A stretch of 64,000 nucleotides of DNA from Cutaneotrichosporon cavernicola (lineage: Eukaryota > Basidiomycota > Tremellomycetes > Trichosporonales > Trichosporonaceae): positions 1 through 64,000 of the forward strand of contig NC_083399.1 in assembly GCF_030864355.1 (NCBI RefSeq), written 5' to 3'. The notes under the pieces were generated by a model. It was not told the DNA's origin, did not search any database, and saw nothing but the letters and a program-made list of their open reading frames with translations. The translations under genes and the position numbers were made by a program. Of the stretch, positions 8,729 to 19,346 are shown piece after piece (within the stretch, counting starts at the first letter, position 1; the number at the start of each line of letters is the position of its first letter).

Positions 8729-10819
8729 ATGAAACTTCTTGCGCTGTTCGCACTAGGGTCTCCCGTGGTCGGGCAGACTGTGACCTCGACTGCCCTGGCT
8801 ACGCCTGTCTCCCCATCACCCTCATCCGCAGCGCTAGCGACCTCGTCGATATTGCTCAACGGCGACCAGGCCCCAGGAAGTGCTGACACGCCACCCGCAA
8901 CCTCTGTCCCAGTCTCCGTCAACATTCAGCAAGACGGCAAGAACGTCACTATTACTGGGACGCAGGAGTTGGGACTCGACAAGTTCTTCGGCATACCGTA
9001 TGCCAACCCACGTGAGTGCTCCTCCGTCCCACACCGCGCCCAGAGCTGAATGCAGCAACCGGGCAGTTTCGCTTCGCTCGTCCCCAGGCGAAACGGTACA
9101 ACGGCAGTGTCCTGGCTCAGTCGCCAGGTCCGGCGTGCCTGCAGCCAGACGAGTTTGGGAGCGCGGGCTCCTATGGCCTGACAATGGACGAGGACTGCCT
9201 AAATCTCAACATCATTGCGCCTGCCGGTAACCGATCGTCTCTCCCGGTGATGGTCTGGATGTATGTGGCTCCCCGGAATGTACTGATTGACAGTCATGGT
9301 GGTGCGTTCTACCTCGGCACAGGCGCGGCCACTCTTTCCTCATCGTTTGTCGAATATGGAGCGCGCACCGCCCGTCCTTTTGTTTACGTTACAATCAACT
9401 ACCGGCTGGGTGTGTTTGGGTTCGGGCACGGCAACGTGGGCTTGTGGGACCAGCGACTGGCGTTGGAGTGGATCAAGCGCCACATCAAGGCGTTTGGTGG
9501 AGATCTAAAGAAAGTCACAGCCTTTGGGCAGGGCGCGGGGGCAGCGTCGATCGGCTTCCACCTGCTCAACAAGAGTCAGGACCTGTTCCGCGGAGCAATC
9601 ATGCAGTCCGGGGCGCCAGGAGTGGCAGCCGTGCGCCCACCTGACGTGATGGCCCGGACTGTGCAAACGCTAGCCAGTCTGGCAGGTTGCAACGGAACGG
9701 CCGGCGTTGGAGGAGCTGGTAACGCGTCGCTGGCCACACGATCGGGGGAAGCGAACCGGGAAGGCAAGACAACGCTCCAGTGCCTCCGCAACCTCTCTGC
9801 ACAGGCTCTGCTTGAAGCCGCCGCGCGCCTGAAGAAACTCCCAGAGTATGCCAAGCAGGTCGAGTGGGCGCCGACGCGTGATGGTGAGCTCGTGCCTGCG
9901 TCGCCGTTGTCTCTTCTTCAAGATTGCAAGATGTCCAAGATCCCGTTCATCTGCGGAACGATGCGGGATGAGGGCACTTTTATGCTCGTCGACGCAATGA
10001 AGCAGGTGACCAGCGGTGATACTTGTGCGACCGGGAGTTGTCTCCCCAACTCGACAGGTTCGGGGTCTATGAACTCGACGAACCCGGCTCCTGACATCTC
10101 GCTCATGTCGGCATCCGACTACCTCGCCGCATCCTGGGCTCTGTCGTCCAACTCGCAGCAAAGGATCCTGCAGGCGTACCCGGACGACCAGGTGCTTGGC
10201 GCTCCCTTCGGCAGCGGGAATAAGACCTTTGGCCTCCCAACCCAGTACAAGCAAGTGGCAGCGATTCTCACGGACGGGCAGTGGACCAGCCGCAGCCGTG
10301 CAATGCTCAGCGCAAACCGAAAGGCATGGGGTTACGTGTTTGCGGCAGGGCCTCGTGAGAGTGCGATCCACCCCGCGTATCTGGGGTATACGCATGGGGA
10401 CGACGTGGCGTACATCATGGGTGGGGTGACTACGACGACGCATGGGCCGGGGGATCTTGACTTGGCGCAGAAGGTGTTGAACTACTGGTGCGTCGGCTGG
10501 GGTGGGCGCCTGGGAGTGGGGTCTGGGAGTGGGCGCCTGGGAGTGGGCGCTGGGTTTGGAGAGATCGGGGTCAACAGCTGACGGCAGGATCAACTTTGCG
10601 TATTACCTGAACCCGAATGGCCAAGACAAGAAGGGCCAGGGCAACGCGGCGCTGTCGACGTTCTGGGAGGCGTATGGCAACGGCGACGGCGGTGGCGACG
10701 GCGATGGACGGATCATGAGGATGAGCGCGAACGGGACGTGGATGGTTTCGGACGACGCGCGGAAGAACCAGGTGCAAGTGTTCTTCTGCCCCAAGGTTGC
10801 GAGGGCGATGTACTGGTAG
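8729..10819 (+). CDS. Secreted type-B carboxylesterase / cholinesterase-like protein lacking the catalytic serine
   Basis: A 637-residue protein in four exons (introns 9012-9055, 9261-9293 and 10488-10587). Residues 1-16 form a signal peptide (MKLLALFALGSPVVGQ), followed by a Ser/Thr/Pro-rich linker. The family hallmarks are present: FFGIPYA, EDCLNLNI, the oxyanion region VWIHGGAFYLG, YRLGVFGF, and a late His region (YTHGDDVAYIMGG) with an Asp-Glu-Gly acid segment (RDEGTF). The nucleophile elbow, normally GESAG, reads GQGAG: codon 9532-9534 is GGC (Gly, about residue 243) where Ser is expected. AGC to GGC is a single base change. The fold should be intact but ester hydrolysis by the usual mechanism is unlikely. 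The last intron contains a degenerate GGGAGTGGG repeat. Secreted or cell-wall location is inferred. Confidence 0.9.
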
Positions 10820-11096
10820 GAGGGAGTTGAGGACTGTACGACCTTGAATTATGTATGTCTATTCGTCAACACGTAAAGAAAATGCACGCGATCTTGAGCA
10901 AGACGCCCGACGGATCCACTGATTCCTTTGGAATGAGAAGTTGCACCGCTCGAAGGCATTTGTTTGCCGAAGGTTCTGACATTCTCATGCCCTTCCTCGC
11001 GAGTCGACCATCCGCAGCCATAAATACCCCACCCCAACCATCTCTACCCGCTATCCTCTCTCTCTCGCATCCCTCTCTCCATCAATCAAACCCAAC

Positions 11097-11751
11097 ATGC
11101 TCCTCTCCTTCTCCCTCGCTATCCTGGCTGTCCTTGGCGCTGCCGCTCCCGTCGAGCTGGACGCCCGCGCGTCCGCTCCCCCTTACCGCTACATCCACCC
11201 TGCCAACGCTCCCGACCAGTGCATCACTGCCGTTCCCGGTACCAAAGGCTACGAGGGCACGCAGCTGGTTGTGTGAGTATCGCCTCGTCTCATTTCGTCA
11301 TTACACTCTTCCCCGGGGCTATGACGTCCTACCTTGGCTCCACGGTTCACTGATGGAAGCCGGCCATGCGTTGCCTCTGCCGACCAGCGGTTCCGCGTTA
11401 ACTGGCCCACCACCACAGTCAAGTTCCTGGCCCATCCCGAGCTGTGCATCGACAGCAGTGGAAGTAAGTGCAACTGGGCGTAAGGATGCTGATGAAGCGC
11501 CCGGCAAGCCTGACAAGAAGCCCAAGCTCAAGGCCGGGCGCCCTGCCCTACTCCTCCCTTGCCCCGCGGGCCCCAACGTGGGCGAGAACATGACGACGCC
11601 GGTGAACGGTTACTGGGACCGTAGCGACTACACGCACCTCCGCCTTTGGGGAACGGATGTTTGCCTGGACGGCAGCGGTGGCGCCGTGCACCAGTCGCGC
11701 TGTGATGGCGGCGTCGGCCAGGAGTGGCTGTTTGACGTTGTTGGCGAGTAG
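11097..11751 (+). CDS. Secreted ricin-B-type (beta-trefoil) lectin-like protein, copy 1
   Basis: A 177-residue protein in three exons (introns 11273-11359 and 11464-11497, the latter 34 nt). A signal peptide (MLLSFSLAILAVLGAAA) is followed by LDAR, then repeated trefoil elements: RYIHPANAPDQCITAV, GTQLVVRPCV, DQRFRVNW, LAHPELCIDSSG, LRLWGTDVCLDGSGG and GQEWLFDV. Cys-hydrophobic-Asp (CID, CLD) and QRF/QEW motifs are characteristic of the QxW lectin fold. Only the sugar-binding type of domain is present; there is no catalytic toxin domain. A related gene lies 290 bp downstream in the same orientation. A TATA-like element (ATAAATA) sits about 75 bp upstream of the ATG. Role as extracellular carbohydrate-binding protein is inferred. 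Confidence 0.85.
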
Positions 11752-12037
11752 TCTGAATGGTGACGTAGGACAATGAATGGACAATGCAATGTGTAGGCTG
11801 CATTCCTCTCGTATCCGTCGGATTACAGTAATTGACTTTGATGAATGAACGCCAAGAGATCCAACCGCGGCATGCAGTGCTTTTACGCTTCTACTTGCTT
11901 GAAAGTGGCCGTTCCACGACGCCGTCGGATCAACGAGTGCTTGGCACACGTTATGCTCGGTCCGTCACTCGGATGGTGGACATATACTGTAACCTAACAC
12001 CCCCATAGTCTTCCCCCTCCCCCTCTCACTCTCAGCC

Positions 12038-12748
12038 ATGCTCGCTATCATCTCTGCCCTTGTACTCTATCTCGCGGTCGCCCTCGCAGCCCCCGCCCCC
12101 ACTCTGGAAGAACGCTCATCTCGTCCCATCCCAATGTACATTCATCCCCGGTCGGCACCCCACATGTGCCTCACGGCTTTCAGGCAGGGCCAAGGACAGT
12201 ACCTAGGTGCACGCATGTACATGTGAGAACCAACCCTTCTCCACTGACACAAGCCACAACTGTACCGGAGCCGAGAACCAGCAGTTCAGAACTGCGTACG
12301 GTGACACCGTACTGGAATTCCGAGGCACGAGCGCACAAGGCAACAAGGAAAAGTATTGTGTTGTAACCGACGCCGGTGAGTGTGACCAGTAAAGAACTAA
12401 CCCAAGTGCAACCGGACAATCCCACCGTGGACCGCACTAATGGCAAGCCGGCAATACTCTATCATTGCCCTCCGCATAAGGACGCCAAGCCCACCGGCGA
12501 CACTTCTCGCCCAGTTAACGGCGTTTGGGTCCAGTACGACCACGGCACCATCAAGCTCAAGAGCACCAGTGAGTCTAACCCAAGCGAGGCTAACCCAGAC
12601 GTGTGTCTTGACCTCAAGGACGGGAACACGGCCCAAGGCACCCCCGTCCAACAGTGGCAGTGCTACCGCGGTAAGCATGTGTGCGACCGTGCTAATGACA
12701 GGAAACCAAAACCAGCAGTGGCTTGTCAACAACAAAATCACAGCCTAG
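12038..12748 (+). CDS. Secreted ricin-B-type lectin-like protein, copy 2, five exons with 30-31 nt introns
   Basis: A 195-residue paralogue of the preceding gene. The signal peptide (MLAIISALVLYLAVALAAPA) leads into the same opening pattern (MYIHPRSAPHMCLTAF versus RYIHPANAPDQCITAV in copy 1). Trefoil motifs: YIHNCTGAENQQFRTAY, KLKSTNVCLDLKDG, QQWQCY and QNQQWLV. Four introns (12223-12253, 12376-12406, 12569-12598, 12671-12701) of 31, 31, 30 and 31 nt, each GTGAGT/GTAAGC...AG, restore a single 196-codon frame; unspliced, the region has stops. Conserved introns and QxW motifs on both sides make the model strong. Likely extracellular; ligand unknown. Confidence 0.85.
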
Positions 12749-12854
12749 ACTGCAAAGGTGGCAGGACACTGAATCATGAATAATGACGCGGACACTGAAC
12801 AATAAACGAACAATGACGCGGACACTCGAGAATGCATGTTGTGGGGAATACAGT

Positions 12855-12985
12855 CCCGAAGCAGTTCCTGAGTCCCAGCAGCTCAGTTCCTAGTCCACGC
12901 ATTTCAGTTCCTAGTCCAAGCAGCCAGTTCCTAGTCCAAGCAGCTCAGTTCGTTGAGGCCAGTTCCTTGAGGCCAGCTCAGTTCC
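12855..12985. repeat. Degenerate direct repeat, CAGTTCCTAGTCCAAGCAG units
   Basis: Five or more imperfect copies of a motif built on CAGTTCCTAGTCCAAGCAGC follow one another, the last two changed to CAGTTCNTTGAGGC. The array sits between the lectin pair and tRNA-Val. No coding function is apparent. Confidence 0.7.
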
Positions 12986-13020
12986 GTGGCCAAAAGAGGA
13001 GCCGCCTGCTCCCAACACAG

Positions 13021-13092
13021 TGTCCATCGTGAGTTTCGAACTCACGGCCTTTCGCGTGTAAAGCGAACGCTCTCCCACTGAGCTAGACGGAC
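13021..13092 (-). tRNA. tRNA-Val (anticodon TAC)
   Basis: On the minus strand the acceptor GTCCGTC pairs with GATGGAC (one G-T pair), followed by discriminator A. The D-arm contains AGCTCAGTGGGAGAGC. The anticodon arm TTCGC-TTTACAC-GCGAA presents TAC in a 7-nt loop. The T-arm is GTGAG-TTCGAAA-CTCAC. About 72 nt, no intron. Confidence 0.95.
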
Positions 13093-13621
13093 GGCAACTA
13101 CCAGGATGAGAGAGATAGGGGCTCGCCCATATCGCGGAATCGCACGCTGCCAGAAGGAGAATGGATGAATGCGAGCGTTAAAGGAGGATGGATGAATGCC
13201 AGCGTTAAGCATCTGCATCGATCTGGCCAATCATTGCCCCAGACGGGCTTTCAGTCCCCAGGAGATTCCATCCGTCCTTGGTATTGATTCCTGTTGTACA
13301 GAGTTCGCGACAGTATCCGTTTGAAGGGCCGCCACGTTTCTTGTCCCGGTTGATTGTACCATTTCTGTGAGCTCGTATAGTGTAGGTGGTTATCACAGTT
13401 CGTTGTGGATCGAGTTTCCCATCTGAGCTAACCGCTGTTCGACTCAGCGTGCGAGCAATCTTTTGGCTCCTGGTGCTGGCTGGCCCTTGTGCTGGCTGTG
13501 TGGCCCTCATGAGCCCTGAGTGTCGCCTGTCATCTCCTTGTCCCTCCATGTGATCCACCACCAACCGAAACGGATAATGCAACATCTCCCATACTCTATC
13601 ACCGTCGCTTGCCCTACGCAC
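13093..13621. other. Intergenic region between tRNA-Val and FIP1
   Basis: Contains a short duplication of GGATGGATGAATGC(C/G)AGCGTTAA (about 13158-13208). The open frames here lack recognisable domains. No gene is supported. Confidence 0.45.
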
Positions 13622-15655
13622 CTACAACCGGCGTTTGCTCGAACGCGTCGACCGCCGCTCCTCTTCAGGGCTGCGCGAGCGCTTTCTCCGCCGCTCCTCC
13701 TCTCCGCTCTCCCACACTCCCTCCTCGTCCTCGGCGTACCTCCTGGGACTCCGACGCCGTTCGCGCTCTCCATACCGGTCCCGCTCGCCATATCGCTCGC
13801 GTCCTCCGTACCGGTCACGCTCTCCATATCGGTCCCGGTCGCTGCGCTCGCTGCGCTCGCCGCGATCCTCGTATTCACCCTCCTCGTCATACCGGCTCTG
13901 CGAGCGCGAGTCACGATGGTCTCGCTCCCGTTCTCGTGGCGCAGCATCGTCGTACCTCGAACTGCTCTGGCGGTAAGGAGAGCCAGAGCGAGAGCGGCTG
14001 CGGTCTCGACTTGGGGGCCCCGAGTCGCCGTAGTCGAGCGAGGCCGCAGCCGCGGCGGCATTCGACTCTGTTACGCGGTCCTTGTCCTTGAAACGGCCCT
14101 TGGAGCTCTTAGGCGCAGCTGGGACAACTCCACGAGGACCAACGGGGACTGCTGTCAGCTTCCAATCTCTTGTCTACCCAAAGTGACTCACTACCTCCTC
14201 GACCGCGCATAGCCGCACCTCCCCGGTTCGGTACCATCCCGCTCACGGGTGTGTTGCCGCCGAGAATCGGGAAGCTTGGTTGAGTCTGCGAAGGCTGCTC
14301 TGGCTGCCCCTCGCTGGCGACCTCGTCTTCTTGCTGCTGGACACCATTGCCTGGATATCAGCTGCCAACTGGTTAAGAAAACTCACCCATCCCCGGCATG
14401 TCGCCGCCCATGCCTTGCTGCATGCCGAACATGGCCGCAGGGTCCATGCCCTGCATCCGCATCATCTCCTGCAATGTCGCCATCTGCTGCATTTGTTGCA
14501 TATGCTGCATTTGCTGCTGCATTTGGGGCGGCATCTGCTGCATCTGCGGTGGCAAGGGGACATGCAGGTTCTGCGCAATCTCGGGCGTGATTGGCGCCAT
14601 CGGGCCCAACTGAGCCAGCTGTCAGCCGTCGTTCGGATCGTCATACTCACAAGCGCCGCTCGTCCCTGCTCCATCTCCTGCCGGAACTTGAGGAACCGCG
14701 GATACGTGACCTCGTCGAACCCGTAGTTGAACCAGTCCGAGATGTCACTCCCTGGCCGGCGCCACATCTGCCCCGAGCCTTCAAACTGTGCGACATCAAT
14801 GTCGTACACGCTCGTACCAGTGCTGGGAATGACGCCCGTGGGGTTGGTGGGATCCACCTTGAAGTCGGAACTAGGGGCCAGCTGAGGAGGGAGGGAGGAG
14901 TGCGGGAGTGCTGCATGGGTGGGTTGCCCGCCAACTGTGACATGGGGGTGGGAATGCATGTCGCTCGGTTGCGCAGTCGCCGACGACAGAGCGGTGTGGC
15001 CATGCAGGTTTGTCCCGGCGGCGGAGGTTGACGTAGGTGCCCCAGGGCGAGGAGCAGGGTTGTAGTCGGTCAGCGCATCCGGAGCTGCTGATGCTGGCGT
15101 CAACCAAGAGCCTGGCTGATGAGACTCACGCTTAGACACCGTCTTGTTCACGGTAGGAGACGCGGCAGGCGGCGCGATCGACGTAGCGGTGTGAGCCCAT
15201 TTGCCAATGCCAATGACATTGGATGTCTGTTGTTGGGGTTTGCTGCAGGTCAGCATGGGTTAAAGAGACACATTCGCCGAGACGTACCGCAAGTCCAGCC
15301 GCTGGGCACCCGCGTTGAACACAAGCTTGACGTCGTCGTCAGAGTCCGAGTCGTCATCGTCCCCGTCGCTCTCCTCCACTCCTCCATCCTCCGGTGCTTC
15401 TTCAGCGACTGCAGTGGAAGGATCGATGCCATACGCGGCCAACGAGCTAGGGTCAGGTAGGACGCAACTATTGCTCACGCAGCCATAGAGGCGCTGATGT
15501 TGTTGGAAGCTGTTGCTCCACCTGTATGTTAGTCGATGAGCTACCAGAACACAAGAGATCAGAAACTCACTTTCCTGAACAGATGTAGTTGTTTCAGGAG
15601 GGGCTTGGAGCGGTCCAGTTGAATCGCCGTAGAGGAATGCGTCGTCGTCCTCCAT
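13622..15655 (-). CDS. FIP1: FIP1-like pre-mRNA polyadenylation factor
   Basis: Start ATG 15655 (MEDDDAFLYGDS), stop 13622-13624; several short introns, for example after DLR (acceptor CTGCAG, near 15245-15285) and after TVSK. An acidic N-terminus (SDSDDDVKLVFN) is followed by the FIP1 signature: PSTGTSVYDIDVAQFEGSG, then WRRPGSDISDWFNYGFDE. Downstream lie a Met/Gln-rich stretch (MQQM repeats) and a C-terminal Arg/Glu/Asp/Tyr region (RDRYGER repeats). That arrangement matches animal and fungal FIP1. It is a nuclear subunit of the cleavage and polyadenylation factor that bridges poly(A) polymerase and U-rich RNA. The opposite strand across the RDRYGER part reads as an SR-like frame, which is a shadow. 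The gene is divergent from the pirin gene. Confidence 0.9.
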
Positions 15656-16194
15656 TTTGTGACGAGATGAAGAGGAAAGTAGTGGATGGATGGAGGATGA
15701 AGGATGGAGTAAGGAGGAAAGGTGAGGAAGGTGAGGAAGAATGTCACTCGTCACTTCTCTCAAAGAGCAACCACACTCTATTGGGATCTCTCTCCAATGT
15801 CACTAGTTGGGGGTTACAAACAAAGAACTTCCCAGCCACGTGGTTTGATAAGTTCGTTTACGGAACCAAATGTTGTATACTGATGAGTTTCAGAAACTAT
15901 ATTCTATTTCGGTTAACCCACTATAATCACGTACAGAAGGTAAATGACCTCATTTGACCTGACTAAAGCAGCCCATAGTCCTCGCAGGCTTCACAGGGAT
16001 GACTCACTAGTCTCATCTCTAACATCACTGGTCTTATCAGCTCATCACCGAAGGTTACGTTACCTCATCTTTGATAGGACTATAAAAGCATTCAAGGTCA
16101 ACGCAGTCGACCTCAGAACAACCACAATTACCTCACTCACTGAACCACCTCACTCCTATCCTGCTTAGTCATCATAAGACCAACACTTTCAGCC
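15656..16194. promoter_or_regulatory. Divergent intergenic promoter region, FIP1 (-) and pirin (+)
   Basis: About 540 bp between two start codons. AT-rich compared with neighbours (15840-15960). A TATA-like GACTATAAAAGC (about 16078-16089) lies about 110 bp before the pirin ATG. No gene seen. Confidence 0.55.
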
Positions 16195-17294
16195 ATGGTC
16201 CAGCTCAGCTCGTCGTTCAAGCTGTCACGCCCTTGGCAAGGCGTAGGCCCTTGGATCTTTGGTGTCTACCGTAAGTCCTTTGTTGTCCCACCTTGCTCAT
16301 ATCAGACGTCGACAAGTACCCCGAGGGCAAGCTTGACATGTCGCCCAACGCCTCGCTCGCCGGTCGCGATATTGGCATGGATATGAACAACCCCTCTGGC
16401 TGGAGCATGTACCACGGCGACCACATCCCAGGCTTCCCTGCCCACCCACACCGTGGCTTTGAGACAGTCTCCATCGTCACGTCTGGCTATATTGACCACG
16501 CCGACTCGACCGGCGCCGGAGCCCGTTACAGCAAGGGCGACACACAGTGGGTGACGGCAGGACGCGGCGTGAGCCACTCGGAAATGTTCCCGCTCGTACA
16601 CACCGACAAGGGCAACAGACTCACCCTGTACCAACTCTGGCTCAACTTGCCAGCCAAGAGCAAACTCGTACCTCCAGAGTTTGTCATGTTCTGGGATGAG
16701 AAGACGCCCGTGGTTAAAAAGGAGAACACACATGGGTGTGCCAAAGCGACCATTGTCGCTGGCAAGTGGGACAACGTCGAACCGCTTCGTCCTCCCAAGA
16801 ACTCGTACGCTGCCGACCCGAACAACGACGTCGCGGTCTGGGTTATCCAGCTCGAGCCCCATGCCTCCATCAAGGTACCCGCCAAGAACTTTGCCGAAAC
16901 GGAGAGGGCGTTCTACGTCCACGACGACGATGGCGCCAATGGTAACCCCAGCGTCAAGATCAACATTGGGGGCCAGTGGGTCGAGTCGGGCGAGGGCGTG
17001 CGTCAGGAGGATACGGAGCGGGTTACTGTCACAAACGGACCCAAGCCCGCCCGTGTGATTGTCATCCAAGGCAAGCCGATCGGCGAGCCTGTTGCCCAGC
17101 GGGGACCCTTTGTCATGAACACCCAGGCTGAACTGCAGCAGGCATTCGCCGATTACCAACGCACCCAGTTTGGAGGGTGGCAGTTTGACTCCCAGCAGCC
17201 TGTGTACCCTCGTGAGACGCCTCGCTTTGCCGACCATGGCGATGGCAAGCGCGACTACCCAGCGGGTCCGAACGCCACACCTCAGTCATTGTGA
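16195..17294 (+). CDS. Pirin family protein (bicupin)
   Basis: A 354-residue protein with one 35-nt intron (16271-16305). Residues from the N-terminus: WQGVGPWIFGVYHVDKYPEG, then the N-cupin metal site region HPHRGFETVSIVTSGYIDH and GRGVSHSE, which supplies the three His and one Glu expected to bind iron in pirins. The C-cupin part (WVIQLEPHASIKVPAK, then RAFYVHDDDG) and a QRGPFVMNTQAELQQAFADY motif near the C-terminus are typical. The C-terminal tail (about 40 residues) is longer than in bacterial pirins. Pirins act as redox-sensitive nuclear cofactors or quercetin dioxygenases; which applies here is not decidable. A strong inverted repeat lies 144 bp after the stop. Confidence 0.92.
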
Positions 17295-17437
17295 GACAAT
17301 GAAGGCTCCCAAACGATGCGGCCACCCAGATACCTTGTACCTCATCGCTTGCAACGTCTATAGTCCTCGCGTTCAAGCCTGTGCGATGCATTCAGAAGTT
17401 GACTTTCTAGGCACGAGAAGAGTTGGCCGGAAGATCT

Positions 17438-17495
17438 CTGTCATGTCAGCGTTTGCTCATGACCCACACGTCTCGAGCAAACGCTGACATGACAG
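17438..17495. repeat. Perfect 21-bp inverted repeat with 16-nt spacer
   Basis: CTGTCATGTCAGCGTTTGCTC at 17438-17458 (arm described by position; 21 bp) is exactly mirrored at 17475-17495. Transcribed, it would form a very stable stem-loop. It lies between pirin and tRNA-Arg with no open frame across it. It could be a miniature inverted-repeat element relic, a 3' processing structure or a small-RNA source. Confidence 0.85.
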
Positions 17496-17583
17496 TGTCG
17501 CCACTTCCTGGCAACACCTCCCTCACCTTGGCCACCTCTCCCATCAAAAGGTCAGTCCGAGCATATGCTCGCTGATCGCGGCC

Positions 17584-17679
17584 AGGTCATGACGGGGGTC
17601 GAACCCGCAATCTCCTGATGTACTGTTTGTACTGATGTACCCGTCGTAGTCAGACGCGATGCCATTTCGCCACACGACC
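17584..17679 (-). tRNA. tRNA-Arg (anticodon ACG), intron-containing
   Basis: The minus-strand acceptor GGTCGTG pairs with CATGACC. The D-arm is GGCGAAATGGCATCGC. The anticodon arm CTGA-CTACGA is followed by an intron of roughly 20-25 nt (CGGGTACATCAG...) before TCAGGAG. The T-arm GCGGG-TTCGACC-CCCGT is canonical. Total 96 nt. The intron starts one base 3' of the anticodon, as usual for nuclear tRNAs. Confidence 0.9.
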
Positions 17680-18088
17680 GCCATGTCAGAGTGCATGGGG
17701 GAAGTCATAGGTTTCGTCCGTGTCGGCGTCCGCCCGCGCGCGCTGGATGAGAGGGATGCCTACGGGGCGTAACGGTGCTTGAGCTAGAGGATTGCAAGAC
17801 AGGAGCAAGTCAAACATTCACGTTGAAGGGCACTTCAGAGGGAGGGCACGTACGGACACCGACACACCAAGGTAGAGGGAATTGTCGCTGCCATTGCGTT
17901 GTGGAGTAGTGGCGGTTTATGTCGTTTGCGTCATTCTCATCCCGGAGCCCCGCATTCCTATGATTAATGACTGGCTCAAGTTTAAACATTCCCTTTCCTG
18001 ACTCGAACTGCGTTGTCACATGCTCTTTCCTTTTCTCCTTCGCTCATTCTCATTTACACGCACGCTTTCTCTCTCACGCCATCACAGG
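17680..18088. other. Intergenic region before TPT1
   Basis: No gene seen. Contains pyrimidine-rich sequence (CTTTCCTTTTCTCC) directly upstream of the TPT1 start. Confidence 0.45.
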
Positions 18089-19318
18089 ATGCCCCGCCCT
18101 GCCGACAGCCCCGACGTTGCAGCGTCCAAGACGCTGTCTTACATCCTTCGCCACGGTGCGGAAAAGGAGGGCCTCCACATTCGATCAGATGGCCTGGTCC
18201 GTCTGGATGATGTCGTGAGTTGCCACCTACCTCTACTATAGCCTGCTACCCACTGTCCCATGTACGGGCTTTACCATGGTTTACCGCTACATCCAAGGCA
18301 ATATGTTCACTCCGTCGTGTTGCTTGAACCGCGCTCAGATCCGCCGCTCACTCACAGATTGCTCGCCCGAAACTCAAAAACCTCAAGATTGACACCGAGG
18401 CCGTGTTCCGCCTCGTTGACGAGAACGCCAAGAAGCGTTTCGAGCTTGTGTTCGGGTACGACCCTAGTGCCCCCAAGCCGAAGAAGAAGCACGTTCAACC
18501 TGCGCGCAAGAAGCGTCCCCCGCCCCCTGGGTACGGGCCAAAGGCGACGCCTGACTCGGGGACACCCGACTCAGGGAGTGCAACACCTGTCGACGACGTG
18601 ACTGTGGGGGTCTCGGAGGAGAAGAAGGAGGAGGAAGAATGGACAGAGAGAGCGTTCGTCAACCTCCCGCCTCCGGAGAGCTCTTTCGACTGCCCCGAGG
18701 GTGGCGGCGTGGCCGACTCTGACACTGGACACACTGGTCATTGGTACATTCGCGCTGTGCAAGGGCACAGCATCAAGCTGGAAGGAACTGGGCACCTTGA
18801 GTCTCTGCGTGCGGATGTGGAGGGGAAGGAGCGGGCAGGGGCTATGGTCCATGGCACACGGTGGGAGTTGTGGGAGGCGCTCAGTGAGTACGATCGGGCT
18901 GGTAAAGCAAGGAGGGTCGGGCACGCGGGTCTAGCGCTTTGGAGGGGAAAAGGCGTTGAGAAAGATGGACGCTAGATCGGATAGGAGATGGGAAACATAG
19001 CACTGACATGCAGTGGACAAGGGCCTCTCGCGCATGAACCGGCAGCATGTTCACCTCGCGCCCGCGCTCACTGGACCCATAACACCGCGCAACAACTCGA
19101 CTCTTCTCATCTTCCTCGACCTCCCGAAACTCCTTGCGTCAAACATTCCCGTTTACGCGGCCGCGAACGGTGTCATCCTGACCCCGGGCGACGAGCACGG
19201 TGTCGTACACAAGGAGTTCTGGCGCAAGGCTGTACACGTTTCCAAGGGAACACGCAGGGTGGTGTGGGAGAATGGGGTGGCGGCCGACCGCATCGAGGGT
19301 GAAGATGAAGAGGCGTAA
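18089..19318 (+). CDS. TPT1: tRNA 2'-phosphotransferase (Tpt1/KptA family) with internal insertion
   Basis: A 318-residue protein in three exons (introns 18215-18357 and 18884-19013; 126+526+305 nt). It removes the 2'-phosphate left at the tRNA splice junction and transfers it to NAD. The family blocks appear in order: KTLSYILRHGAEKEGL, RSDGLVRLDDV, ARPKLKNLKI, WYIRAVQGHS, GAMVHGTRWELWEAL, then GLSRMNRQHVHLA. Between the two halves sits an insertion of about 90 residues, Lys/Pro-rich then acidic (KPKKKHVQPARKKRPPPPG ... EEKKEEEEW), absent from compact KptA proteins and probably disordered. Substrates fit the intron-bearing tRNAs seen elsewhere in this window. Confidence 0.92.
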
Positions 19319-19346
19319 ACCTGGGAATAATGGAATGCATATACAA

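Noticed and set aside
11097..11751. A ricin-like toxin
   Set aside because: Only the beta-trefoil lectin domain is present; there is no catalytic chain.
12855..12985. CRISPR-like regular repeats
   Set aside because: Units are degenerate, directly adjacent and in a eukaryotic genome; no spacers of uniform size and no cas genes.
13635..13976. Plus-strand SR-like protein (RSPYRS repeats)
   Set aside because: It is the reverse strand of the RDRYGER repeats of FIP1, which has supporting FIP1 motifs in its other exons.
16302..17237. 311-codon minus-strand frame across pirin
   Set aside because: Shadow of the pirin gene.
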